From an uncultured Lachnospiraceae bacterium (GTDB lineage: Bacteria > Bacillota > Clostridia > Lachnospirales > Lachnospiraceae): a stretch of DNA of 64,000 nucleotides. The stretch lies in contig URMK01000006.1 of assembly GCA_900548905.1 (NCBI GenBank), positions 114,952-178,951 of the forward strand, in the 5' to 3' direction. Every line of letters starts with the position of its first letter. The stretch's first letter is position 1. The translations under genes and the position numbers were made by a program. Below the pieces are notes generated by a model. It was not told the origin of the DNA. It did no database searches and saw only the letters and a program-made list of their open reading frames with translations. Positions 27,111-35,721 of the stretch are shown here, in pieces.

Positions 27111-27707
27111 TTGTTAAAAATTAAAAGAATTATTGGAGAAAAATTATATATTTTTAAATCCCTTCCGGAATTTTCCACAAAAAAGGTCACGCTTTACAAT
27201 ATCATATTTCCCTTGTGGCTTCTGTGGCTTTTTCCTGTTACCTGGATAGTCATCCTGCCTGCCAATTTTCTGATTGATTTGGCCGTGCTCGTCATCACCA
27301 TGCGCTGCCTGAAGCTTTCCGGCCGCAAGGAAACGGCCGGACGTTCCATCTGGAAAATATGGCTCTTCGGTTTTCTTTCCGATTTTGTGGGAACCTTTTT
27401 CATGTTCCTGGTAAACATTATTGATTCCCTTCTGGATTATCAGCATTATCAGTCTCCCGCCCGCCAATGGTGGTACAATAATATGACAAATGCCGTTACC
27501 TTCAACCCCTTTTCCACTCTCCCGGCATTTCTCTGGTCGGCCGCCTGCATTCTTCTCAGCGGCGTGTGCATTTACCTGTTTAACTTTCATTTCTCCCTGA
27601 AAAAAGCAGTGCCGGATTCTGTTATCCGGAAAAAGCTGGCGCTCTCCCTTTCCGTTTTCACAGCTCCTTACCTGTTTTTGCTTCCTACCTCCTGGTTTTA
27701 TATGTAA
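27111..27707 (+). CDS. Small membrane protein of unknown function, TTG start
   Basis: 198 residues from a TTG codon, with AAGGAG 11 bases upstream. Four or five membrane helices are visible (about 30-70, 84-105, 133-158 and 172-192), with a soluble loop containing the sequence DYQHYQSPARQWWYNNM. I do not recognise the family. It follows the DUF554 gene closely. Its stop codon abuts a partial copy of palindrome family A (27707-27733), so that repeat lies exactly at the gene end. Confidence 0.65.
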   Translation: MLKIKRIIGEKLYIFKSLPEFSTKKVTLYNIIFPLWLLWLFPVTWIVILPANFLIDLAVLVITMRCLKLSGRKETAGRSIWKIWLFGFLSDFVGTFFMFLVNIIDSLLDYQHYQSPARQWWYNNMTNAVTFNPFSTLPAFLWSAACILLSGVCIYLFNFHFSLKKAVPDSVIRKKLALSLSVFTAPYLFLLPTSWFYM

Positions 27708-27733
27708 CTCAAACTTCGCAGGAGCAAAATGGC
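27707..27733. repeat. Partial left end of palindrome family A
   Basis: ACTCAAACTTCGCAGG, then AGCAAAATGGC, resembles the left end of the 61658-61808 palindrome (ACTCAAACTCCGCAGG, then TGCCAAATAGC). No matching right end was seen downstream, so this is a solo or degraded end. Confidence 0.5.
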
Positions 27734-27824
27734 TTTCCGGATTCTTCCCGCTGCCGGCTGCAGGTACCACCTGCGTGAACAGTAACCCTCCGGCTTTTAT
27801 CTGCACCCTAAAGCAATAATATAC

Positions 27825-27853
27825 TGGACAAATAAAAAACCTCGTGTTATATT
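27825..27853 (+). promoter_or_regulatory. Promoter of the ABC-F leader
   Basis: TGGACA (27825-27830), a 17-base spacer and TATATT (27848-27853) form a good sigma-A promoter. Transcription would start near 27860, about 375 bases before the ABC-F start codon. Confidence 0.7.
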
Positions 27854-27906
27854 GATGGAGAATCAGTTCCCGCTGATTCCAAATTTACAAAGAAAAGGGT
27901 GAAAAG

Positions 27907-27918
27907 ATGCGGAAATAA
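27907..27918 (+). CDS. Three-codon leader ORF upstream of ABC-F gene
   Basis: ATG CGG AAA TAA encodes Met-Arg-Lys. AAAAGGGTG lies 7-12 bases upstream as a plausible ribosome site. Both sit in the loop of the 27877-27931 hairpin. A ribosome stalled here by an antibiotic could shift downstream pairing and prevent formation of the terminator. It is probably regulatory rather than making a functional peptide. Confidence 0.55.
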   Translation: MRK

Positions 27919-28115
27919 TCTGAATTTGGAACTTTACAGCCAGAGCCTGTCTTTGACTGTTTCATAAACTTTCATGAGCTGCCGGGTTTTCCTTTGACAG
28001 GAAAACACCCTCTGTATGTTTATTGCCAAAATTCGGATTGTGAGCATTTATCATTTCTTTTTATCACTGCGGAAAGTCTCTGCTTTCCGGTGTGTTTTTA
28101 TGGTATATGCAAAGT

Positions 28116-28153
28116 AATCCACTTCCGGCGGTAAACGGATAGTGGATTTTTTT
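28116..28153 (+). terminator. Intrinsic terminator inside ABC-F leader
   Basis: AATCCACT-TCCG pairs with CGGAT-AGTGGATT (12 bp with one bulge), and the hairpin runs directly into seven T residues. It lies 80 bases before the ABC-F start codon, in the position expected for an attenuator. Confidence 0.75.
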
Positions 28154-28235
28154 ATTCCCGCAGACAAGGGAACGGGAAGTTTATCTTTTTAAATCCGCTT
28201 ATGACAGGGCTCTGTTTGAAGAAGGAGATGATATA

Positions 28236-29768
28236 ATGCTGCAAATTAAAAATTTATCTGTCACACACAAAAAAGACCTCCGGCCCCTGTTGGAGAATTT
28301 CAGCTTTTCCCTTAATGCAGGGGACAAAGCAGTGATTATCAGCGAAGAGGGAAATGGAAAATCCACCCTGCTTAAGCTTATATATGATCCCGGGCTGGTT
28401 GAGGGATATGCGGAATATACGGGAGAAATCCTTACCGGAAGCACGCTGCTGGGGTATCTGCCCCAGGAATTTCCCCGGGAATTCAAAGAACAGACTATCT
28501 ATTCCTACTGTATGGCCTCTCCGGCTTTTTCGGAGGTAAACCCCGGTGGCCTGGCGGCCATCGCTGCACGCCTCCGGCTTCCCAAGGATATATTTTATTC
28601 CGACCAGCTTTGCGGCACCCTCTCCGGCGGGGAGAAAATAAAGCTGCAGATCGCTGTCCTTCAGATGTATCAGCCGGATATCTATCTGCTGGATGAGCCG
28701 TCCAATGATATAGACATCGAAACCCTGGAATGGCTGGAGCAGTTTATCAATACCTGCCAAAAGCCGGTCCTTTATGTTTCCCACGATGAAACCCTCATTG
28801 AGCGTACCGCCAATGTGGTTATCCATTTGGAACAGATTATGCGGAAAACGAAACCCAGACACACGATTGTAAGGATGGCCTACCGGGACTATATCTCAAA
28901 CAGGGAAGATGGTTTTCAACGCCAGGAACAGCAGGCGCTGAATGAGCGCAGGGAATACCGCAAGCAGATGGAGCGGTTCCGCCAAATCCAGCAGAAGGTG
29001 GAGACGGATCAAAAAAATATCACCCGTCAGGATCCTCATACCGGACAGCTGCTGAAGAAAAAAATGAAAGCTGTGAAATCCCAGGAATACCGGTTTGAAC
29101 GGGAAAAAGAAAATATGACAGAAGTACCGGATATGGAAAAAGCAATCTTTGTAAAGATAACTCCTGAAACCAGGATTCCCAACGGAAAAGTAATTCTGGA
29201 TTACCGGCAGGAGCCGCTTAAGGCCGGAGACCATCTTCTGGCTTCATGCGTATGCCTTCGGGTAACCGGCCCGGAAAAAATCGGTATTATAGGACGCAAT
29301 GGAGCCGGAAAAACCACACTTCTGAAGCAAATCGCATCCGAACTGCTTGTACGTCCGGATATAAAGGCCGCTTATATGCCCCAGGATTATGAGGAGCTGT
29401 TGAACCCGGTACAAAATCCGGTGGAATTCCTATCTTCACGTGGTGACAAGGAGGAACTGACCGCCATACGTACCTACCTGGGAAGCATGCGTTATACTGC
29501 AGAGGAAATGTCCCATCCTGTCCGCGAGCTTTCCGGAGGGCAGAAGGCCAAGCTTCTGTTCCTGAAAATGAGTCTTGACGGGTGTAATGTCCTGATCCTG
29601 GATGAACCCACCCGTAACTTTTCCCCCCTTTCCGGTCCCGTCATAAGACGGGTCCTGAAGGATTTCCAGGGAGCAGTTCTCAGCATATCCCATGACCGGA
29701 AATATTTGGAAGAGGTGGTGGATACCATATATGAATTGACGGAAAACGGGCTGCATAAGCGTTCCTGA
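28236..29768 (+). CDS. ABC-F ribosomal protection protein, Lsa/CplR type
   Basis: 510 residues with two ABC domains and no membrane segment. The first has Walker A EEGNGKST and signature LSGGEK. The second has RNGAGKTT, LSGGQK and the distinctive Walker B DEPTRNFSPLSGPVIRR, seen in Lsa/Vga/CplR resistance factors. The inter-domain linker (~190-300), rich in Arg, Gln and Lys, is the arm that reaches the peptidyl-transferase centre. Such proteins remove lincosamides, streptogramin A and pleuromutilins from ribosomes. GAAGGAGAT precedes the ATG. The attenuator leader supports an antibiotic-induced role. The exact spectrum cannot be read from sequence. Confidence 0.9.
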   Translation: MLQIKNLSVTHKKDLRPLLENFSFSLNAGDKAVIISEEGNGKSTLLKLIYDPGLVEGYAEYTGEILTGSTLLGYLPQEFPREFKEQTIYSYCMASPAFSEVNPGGLAAIAARLRLPKDIFYSDQLCGTLSGGEKIKLQIAVLQMYQPDIYLLDEPSNDIDIETLEWLEQFINTCQKPVLYVSHDETLIERTANVVIHLEQIMRKTKPRHTIVRMAYRDYISNREDGFQRQEQQALNERREYRKQMERFRQIQQKVETDQKNITRQDPHTGQLLKKKMKAVKSQEYRFEREKENMTEVPDMEKAIFVKITPETRIPNGKVILDYRQEPLKAGDHLLASCVCLRVTGPEKIGIIGRNGAGKTTLLKQIASELLVRPDIKAAYMPQDYEELLNPVQNPVEFLSSRGDKEELTAIRTYLGSMRYTAEEMSHPVRELSGGQKAKLLFLKMSLDGCNVLILDEPTRNFSPLSGPVIRRVLKDFQGAVLSISHDRKYLEEVVDTIYELTENGLHKRS

Positions 29769-29895
29769 TATCGCAGGGATACACGGCCGGATCCTCAAAC
29801 TTCACAGCCAATTGTATGATGAAGTACATGGGGATTCGGTCCGTTGCCCGCGGCATTTAAACTGGTGCCGCCCGGCGTACATAAGTCGTGCCGCA

Positions 29896-30741
29896 CTAGA
29901 TAAGGCGGGTCCGGGCAAGAAACATTTGTATAGACTCCGCTCTTGCCGCTTCCTTATGCCATTGTTTAAGGAGCATCAGATCTTCCTCTGAGATAATCCT
30001 TTCACGTAAATCCGCAGATACTTCACCCAGCTCCTCCAGCAATTCAAGTACCGCCTCCGCTTTTCCTTCTTTTTTACCGGCATGGCAGCCGGCTTCATAC
30101 CCATCCTCATAATATTCCCTGCTCAGGCTCCGCATAACTTTTTCTTCATCATATTCCGTTAAAAGTGCATTCATTGCCTCAGCCCTCCTTTTGCTCAAAA
30201 ATTCTGCGAGGATCCCATCAGCTATACATTGGTCCATCGCCGCAAAAATAGCCGTTTCCGGTTCCATTATCAGCAGATTTCCCCTGACATAGCTTATAAA
30301 CACTGCGTATTCCCTAAGAAGCCCGCACCGCTTCATTAATTCTGCATTGTGTCCTACATTTATATTTACCATACGGGCGCAGACTTCCAGACAGGCCATA
30401 TCCTCCCCCTGTATAAATGCATCCGACAGCTTCAGGACCGACATATCCGCAGCCTCCCTTTCCCCATTATAAAAAATAACATAAACGGGCGCGGGAATCT
30501 GCAGGAGCCTGGTGGAGTAAATTACCCGATCGTAAAAAAACTGCTTATACAAATCTGAAAAGTAAAACAGGCCCCGCAGCGGCATATTGGGGTCAAGCGT
30601 ACTCTGGTGCTCAAACAGCCCCATCCGCCCGTCTAAAAGAAAGGAAATATCATTCTTCATCCCCATATAAATTACGTCGTCAAGTGTGGTGATCTCCAGG
30701 GCTTCCGGGTCTGTACGGTATCTTTTGTCTGCATAACAACT
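29896..30741 (-). pseudogene. N-terminally decayed Rpn-family nuclease/transposase-like gene
   Basis: The frame has an ATG at 30666 (256 codons), but recognisable family sequence continues upstream without a start: DPEALEITTLDDVIY precedes MGMKNDISFLLD. Before that, the usual ~40-60 residue N-terminus is missing or scrambled (SCYADKRYRT only). The core keeps the Asp of NDISFLL and the EHQST motif of the PD-(D/E)XK nuclease fold, then PLRGLFYFSDLY. A C-terminal Lys/Glu-rich helix with GYEAGCHAGKKEGKAEA is typical of the family. Rpn proteins promote recombination and occur in many decayed copies in Lachnospiraceae. It is probably inactive or reduced. Confidence 0.75.
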
Positions 30742-30997
30742 GCTCTCCTTGAATGCTATATTTTCCAGGAAACAACCGCTTCAGCAAACAAAATCATAAT
30801 TAATCAAAAGGGATTCTTATAAGAATAGTATAAAAGAAAGTATGAAACTTAGCAAGATAAAGTAAAGAAATCCAATAAGAATGAAATAAGAAATGTTGTG
30901 CAGAAACTATGAAGGAAGTGAATGCTTCCTGAAAGTAAGTACATTTTTACACACTTCTGCCTTCATGTCAACAGTAACAAACAAACTGTTACGATAT
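30742..30997. other. AT-rich gap without recognised gene
   Basis: The stretch between the decayed Rpn gene and the terminator at 30998 has no convincing ORF. It holds small inverted repeats such as GGAAG/CTTCC (~30913) and GTAAC/GTTAC (~30972), and the debris of the Rpn 5' end. Confidence 0.5.
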
Positions 30998-31033
30998 AGA
31001 AAAAATGCAGGCGGCAGATCCTGCATTTTTTCT
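30998..31033. terminator. Terminator of the second sugar-utilisation operon
   Basis: A perfect 14-bp stem (30998-31011 with 31020-31033), AGAAAAAATGCAGG and its complement, has an eight-base loop. A and T tracts at the base let it work on either strand. It lies 22 bases beyond the glycosidase stop on the minus strand. Confidence 0.85.
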
Positions 31034-31055
31034 ACACTTTATTCTTTCAGCAGTT

Positions 31056-33761
31056 TTAATCCCGCTGCCAATATCCCCGTACTTCTACAGGGCCAAGCAG
31101 GCCGCTCCCCTCCACCGGCATCGTGGCGGAAAAGGAATCCCTGAATTTGTGCACAAGTGTATTGGCAACATACACGGTAAGGCGATTGACACCTTTGCGT
31201 ACATTCCTCAGGGTACAGCAATAGGGCGGCGCTATCCGGACGGAGGCTTTCTCTTCATTCAGCCAGATTTCCATGGTTTCGTACACGGTACCAAAATCAA
31301 TCTCCAGCAGTTCCCCATCTGTCTGCGGGTTCCAGACAAACTCTTTTTCATAACGTATGGTACCGGAAAAATCCTCTGTCGCTTCCTCCGCGGTAATATT
31401 ACGGAGTTTCCCGGGTTTTCCGTCACAGGAAAACACTTTTTCATCATACCTGCGCAGGGCTATCGTCCAGTCTCCTTCCAGTTGGATCCGTGTTCCCTCC
31501 CTCTTTTCCTTCAGCTGCGGCAGACCTGCCTCCTTCATCCCAAAGCAAAGCATTCCGGCCTGGCCGGGGGCAAGCGTTATCTCGATTTCCCCTTTTTCAT
31601 TTCTGTATGCCGGTTCCAGGATATTGTCAAATGCCTGGTACCAGAATGCCTGATATTCTTCCCATCCCCGCACTGCCGCAAAGGTATGGATTCCGGCTGC
31701 CGTATCCTCATTGAAAAACATATAATATTCCCCGTCCGGCTGGCTGTAATGATAATACCGCAGCCCGGGCGCAGGGCCGGAGCAGCAGACATCCCGATGT
31801 ATATATTGATCCAGCTTCGCCAGCAGTTTTTCCGGATTGTTCCCGGCAGATACAATATTCCGTCCGCGATCCTGTTGTTCGTTTTCCTGTTCCCCTGCTT
31901 CTCTCCATTCTGTTACATCCCCGCTGTCCGTACTCCCTTTTCCGCCGCTGCCGTTTCCCCTGTCCGTCCAGCCATAGAAGTGCTCCGCCTGCCTCCACCG
32001 GCTTTTTACCACTCCGGGGAAAGAGCCTGCAAATAAGACCGGCAGTCCGTTTTCAGCAGCATTTGTAATCCATGCCATCAGTTCCTCCGGTATCCATTCA
32101 CAGCCCGGGACCACCAGTACCCGAAATTCTCCGCTTCCCGCCTTCAGTCTGCCTTCTGCTGTTTCAGAGCCTTCCAGTATCCCGATAGGGATCACCTCAT
32201 AATCCAACTGGTTTTCGGTCAAAAGCATGCCCATCTCCTCAAAAGGCTGGTATGCTCCCATCCATTCCATTTCCGCCGTATAAAGAAGGGCAATATCCGC
32301 CACATGTTTTCCGCCGTTCAGCAGATGGCTCATCCGGTTCATATAATGACACAGACTGGAAAACCAGGGAAACTGCGGATTATTTCCCCATCCGTAAAAA
32401 TGAGGCGGGCAATCCGGATCCGGGAACGGGGCGGCGGTAAACGCATGAGGCACAAACCAGTTCACTCCCCGTACGAGCATATGGTCTGTCAGCCATTTCA
32501 TCAGCTTCAGGCCTTCACTCCATCCATAGGCTCCATACACCTCACACATGGTCCTTCCCTTTTTCTTCGGATCCAGATGTCCCAGGGAAGCCCCCATTTT
32601 CGCCAGGCCATGATGGAAAAAGGTGCCGTTATAGGCCGCCTTTCCCCCGATATGGTAGAAATCCATCTTATCGTAGCCCGGACGTATCTGCTGCAGGACT
32701 ACGTCAATACCCGACATATGCTGCCCCCACAGGGCTTTAAAATAATGTCCCGTTCCCAGACCCAGCCTGGCATGCGTCCCGTTATCCTCTATTACATGGC
32801 CTATATAGGCAACGCCATGCGCAGCGCACCATTCCCCGATCTGGCCGCAGAAATTCGATCCGTACAAATCCGTGACCATATTCATGTATTCATATCTGGA
32901 TTCCCGTGTGATATCCCCCATCCGGTTCCATAAGGCTGCCAGGTGCACCGCAAATCCGTCCCCCCAGTAATCCTTCACCAGACGGAAAAGTTCTTCCCCC
33001 CAGGGCAGCCTCATGTCGGGCCGGCCGATCCCCGCGTTATGCCCATATTCCCCGACACAGTTTCCCAGCTCCGGTTCATCGGAGAAAAAACCGGCAAAGG
33101 TATCCCCGAAATCGTCCCTGTAATGTTCCAGATGGGGTTCGTAAACGGTATCCAGAAAAAAACGGACGGAGGCCGCGTCAATCGTATTCACATATTTTTT
33201 CCGTCCGGTCCCGGTAAATGTGCTTTTAATAACGATGATATTCCAATAGCCCTCCGGGATATCCCAATATACCACTTTTCCCCGCACCCGGTCCGTAATA
33301 TCCACAGGGTTCCGGATTTCCCCCACCTCTCTGCCTGCTCTTTTGGCTGCGATGACCCCAATCAGTTCCTCTCCCTCCTCAAGGGAAAGAAAAAAGGAAG
33401 TCCCACACCGGGGACCCGCCGCATCAATGGTATAATGATCCAGATAGCGTTTGGCGTAAGGAGAGCCTTCCTGCACAAGCCCGTTGCAATACCCTGACGG
33501 GAAATGGGCATCATCCAGCACCCAGACACGCATCTTCCGTTTCCGTGCCTCTTCCATGATGATATCCATATCCCTCCACCAGCCGGGACCTGCAAAGTCG
33601 GGATGCGGCCTGGATTCCACACAGACCGCCCTGATACCGGAGGAATAAACGGCCTCCATCATTTCCTTCAGCTTCCCCTCCTCTTCTCCATGCTGCCAAA
33701 AAAATGGAAGGATATAATTATCTTCTTCTCCCTGTAATACTTCCTTTAACCTCTGTTCCAT
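31056..33761 (-). CDS. Large glycoside hydrolase, GH106/GH2-like with jelly-roll C-terminus
   Basis: 901 residues, no signal peptide. The N-terminal half opens with a TIM-barrel-like region (YILPFFWQHGEE, RVWVLDDAHFPSGYCNGLV) that resembles the rhamnosidase-like GH106 group. The FFSDEPELGN segment near 210-220 has acidic residues suited to catalysis. The last ~150 residues (EGDWTIALRRYD, FVWNPQTDGELLEIDFGTVYETMEIWLN) look like a GH2-type sugar-binding jelly roll. GGAGGAG precedes the ATG. The esterase gene and LplABC importer lie upstream in the same operon. It is probably a cytoplasmic enzyme that trims imported, perhaps acylated, plant glycans. Family assignment is tentative. Confidence 0.7.
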   Translation of the reverse strand: MEQRLKEVLQGEEDNYILPFFWQHGEEEGKLKEMMEAVYSSGIRAVCVESRPHPDFAGPGWWRDMDIIMEEARKRKMRVWVLDDAHFPSGYCNGLVQEGSPYAKRYLDHYTIDAAGPRCGTSFFLSLEEGEELIGVIAAKRAGREVGEIRNPVDITDRVRGKVVYWDIPEGYWNIIVIKSTFTGTGRKKYVNTIDAASVRFFLDTVYEPHLEHYRDDFGDTFAGFFSDEPELGNCVGEYGHNAGIGRPDMRLPWGEELFRLVKDYWGDGFAVHLAALWNRMGDITRESRYEYMNMVTDLYGSNFCGQIGEWCAAHGVAYIGHVIEDNGTHARLGLGTGHYFKALWGQHMSGIDVVLQQIRPGYDKMDFYHIGGKAAYNGTFFHHGLAKMGASLGHLDPKKKGRTMCEVYGAYGWSEGLKLMKWLTDHMLVRGVNWFVPHAFTAAPFPDPDCPPHFYGWGNNPQFPWFSSLCHYMNRMSHLLNGGKHVADIALLYTAEMEWMGAYQPFEEMGMLLTENQLDYEVIPIGILEGSETAEGRLKAGSGEFRVLVVPGCEWIPEELMAWITNAAENGLPVLFAGSFPGVVKSRWRQAEHFYGWTDRGNGSGGKGSTDSGDVTEWREAGEQENEQQDRGRNIVSAGNNPEKLLAKLDQYIHRDVCCSGPAPGLRYYHYSQPDGEYYMFFNEDTAAGIHTFAAVRGWEEYQAFWYQAFDNILEPAYRNEKGEIEITLAPGQAGMLCFGMKEAGLPQLKEKREGTRIQLEGDWTIALRRYDEKVFSCDGKPGKLRNITAEEATEDFSGTIRYEKEFVWNPQTDGELLEIDFGTVYETMEIWLNEEKASVRIAPPYCCTLRNVRKGVNRLTVYVANTLVHKFRDSFSATMPVEGSGLLGPVEVRGYWQRD

Positions 33762-33785
33762 CTTTCTCCTCCCGCCAAATGTCCG

Positions 33786-34817
33786 TCAGTAATTCTCCCG
33801 CAGCCATTTACAGACATCCGGCGCGGAATTTTCATGTCCTCCATCAAACAGCACGTGGGAATATTGCTCCGGTACTCCCAGCTTTTCATATATTCCATCC
33901 AGATATGCAAAAGCCTCCAGACTGCCCTGCAGCGGAAAAATAGGATCTTTTTTTCCATTGATGGTCAGCAGCTTTTTCGGTGCGGCCAGGGCCGTAACCT
34001 CATGGCTCTCCCCCTCTTCCAACTGGCCGGGTACATAGTTGCAGATACAGTGATCCATAGCCAGGATACTATATTTATACAGGTTCGGGTATCCCGCCAG
34101 CATTACGGCTTCGATCCGTTCATCCAATATCCCCGTATAGTTGCATACCTGTCCGCCGCCGGAGATCCCATAGGCGCCAAAAGTATGGACAGAGAATGCT
34201 TCTTCCGCAAAATCCAGCGTTTTCATCGCTTCAAATACCCGCATACCCACCAGGCTCAGACCGCAGTTTAGCAGGCGCGGGGCCAGCATGGAACAGCTTG
34301 CGCAGGCATCCGTCCCGTCGGGCGCGTCGCCGCGTTTCGCATCCCCGAAGCCGAACAGCTCAGGGACGAAAACCAGATACCCCATACAGGCCATTTCCAT
34401 AGCAAGCATTTGCCGGGACGTTTTCTTTCTGTCCGGGCCGGCATTCTCCGTAACGTCTTTGGCAAATGCCCCTCTTGCGCCTTTGGGATCATGACCGTTA
34501 AGATATAATACAGCCTTCCCGTTTCCGGCATCCGGCCGGAGGGTATAGACACAGAGCGGCAGTTTCTTTATCCGCCCTACCCGGTATTTTTCTATGGTAA
34601 CAGGCCCCTCCTTCCTGCTCTCCAGAAGTGTAAAATCCAGTGCCTCCTCATACCGGCTCTCCAGCAGATCAATCCGCAGGAAACGCCTGATTTCTGCAAG
34701 CCTCCCGGCTTTATACGCTTCCCACTGCTCTTTCCCTGTCTGCGAGGGAGATACAAACTGCGCTCTCCCGTCCTCATACAGCATGTCTAAAAAACCCGAA
34801 ACCGTAAAATCCGTCAT
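33786..34817 (-). CDS. Alpha/beta-hydrolase, acetyl-esterase-like
   Basis: 343 residues with an alpha/beta-hydrolase fold. The nucleophile elbow is GISGGGQ (Ser at about residue 220), an oxyanion-region motif is LYLNGHDPKG (~130), and a catalytic His is in the late LFDGGHENSAP. Asp in NGKKDPIFPL (~290) completes a plausible triad. There is no signal peptide. AAAGGA precedes the ATG. It stands between the importer permease and the large glycosidase in one operon, so it probably removes acetyl or other ester groups from the imported glycan before cleavage. The specific substrate is inference. Confidence 0.8.
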   Translation of the reverse strand: MTDFTVSGFLDMLYEDGRAQFVSPSQTGKEQWEAYKAGRLAEIRRFLRIDLLESRYEEALDFTLLESRKEGPVTIEKYRVGRIKKLPLCVYTLRPDAGNGKAVLYLNGHDPKGARGAFAKDVTENAGPDRKKTSRQMLAMEMACMGYLVFVPELFGFGDAKRGDAPDGTDACASCSMLAPRLLNCGLSLVGMRVFEAMKTLDFAEEAFSVHTFGAYGISGGGQVCNYTGILDERIEAVMLAGYPNLYKYSILAMDHCICNYVPGQLEEGESHEVTALAAPKKLLTINGKKDPIFPLQGSLEAFAYLDGIYEKLGVPEQYSHVLFDGGHENSAPDVCKWLRENY

Positions 34818-34833
34818 AATCCTTTCCTTTCTT

Positions 34834-35706
34834 TCATCCCTTTACCGCTCCCACGGTAATCCCCTTTACAAAATACTTCTGCAGGAACGGATAGATTAAG
34901 AGGATGGGGAGAAGGGTGAGGGCCAATTGTGCCGCCTGCAGGGTTTTTACATTGGACAGCGCATTTTCAATGGCTTCCGCCGCATTGGTCATATCCGAGT
35001 TCGATATAAGATTCTGCAGATAGGTCTGCAGCGGGTAGTTCGTGGTCTGATTATTATAAATCTTGCCGTCAAACCAGGAATTCCAATGGTTAAGGAAGCT
35101 GAACAAGGTTACTGTGGCAATAACCGGCTTTGACAACGGTATTATCAGTTTGATAAACCGCTGGAAATAAGTGGCGCCGTCCACCATCGCCGCCTCCTCA
35201 ATCGTGCCCGGCAGCTGTTTCATGAAGTTCATCGTCAATATGATGTTGTAAATAGGAACCGCAGCAGGCAGTACCAGCGCCCATATGGTGTCAAAGAGAT
35301 TCAGATCCTTTATCAGGATATAGTTGGGCACAAGCCCCCCGTCAAATATCATGACAAAAATCAACAGCCATACATAAATTTTTCTAGCCGGGAATTCACT
35401 CTCCTTCTTGGAAAGCGGGTAAGCCATCAATACCGTTATCACCGTATTAATGATAACACCGATAATTACCCTTTCCACAGATATTCCAAAGGCCTGCCAG
35501 AAAGCGCTTCTTTTTGCCACCATCTTATAAGAAGCAAAGGTAAACCCTTTCGGCCACAGCCCTACCTGATTTGCGGAAACAGCGGCCTGGTCGCTGAAGG
35601 AAACCGCAACAATATGTATGATGGGAAGAAGGCATATGGCTGCAAGTGCCGCAAGGAAAATACCGTTGACGACACGGAACGTATTCTTTTTCAACGCTTT
35701 GCTCAT
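34834..35706 (-). CDS. Sugar ABC transporter permease, LplC type
   Basis: 290 residues with about six membrane helices (first at ~12-34). The EAA loop is EEAAMVDGAT, ending LIIPLSKP. The C-terminus YFVKGITVGAVKG is nearly the same as that of the permease at 4591, which marks a paralogous importer. GGGAGGAGGGG precedes the ATG. Transcribed after its LplB-type partner with a 15-base gap and before the esterase. Confidence 0.94.
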   Translation of the reverse strand: MSKALKKNTFRVVNGIFLAALAAICLLPIIHIVAVSFSDQAAVSANQVGLWPKGFTFASYKMVAKRSAFWQAFGISVERVIIGVIINTVITVLMAYPLSKKESEFPARKIYVWLLIFVMIFDGGLVPNYILIKDLNLFDTIWALVLPAAVPIYNIILTMNFMKQLPGTIEEAAMVDGATYFQRFIKLIIPLSKPVIATVTLFSFLNHWNSWFDGKIYNNQTTNYPLQTYLQNLISNSDMTNAAEAIENALSNVKTLQAAQLALTLLPILLIYPFLQKYFVKGITVGAVKG

Positions 35707-35721
35707 TTTGTCCCCTCCTCC

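Larger units (their letters stand above)
27860..28235 (+). promoter_or_regulatory. Attenuator leader of ABC-F ribosome-protection gene
   Basis: The leader has several ordered hairpins: AATCAG/CTGATT (~27861); TTCCAAATT (27877-27885) with AATTTGGAA (27923-27931), which loops out a tiny ORF and its ribosome site; GGGTTTTCC/GGAAAACACCC (~27990); CGGAAAG/CTTTCCG (28070-28089); and a U-tailed terminator (28116-28153). Leaders of this design control ABC-F genes such as lmo0919 and vmlR by ribosome stalling under antibiotics. The same logic is inferred here. Confidence 0.7.

Noticed and set aside
29769..29895. Possible further copy of palindrome A end near 29793 (CTCAAACTTC)
   Set aside because: Only about 10 bases match and no partner end is present, so chance similarity cannot be excluded.
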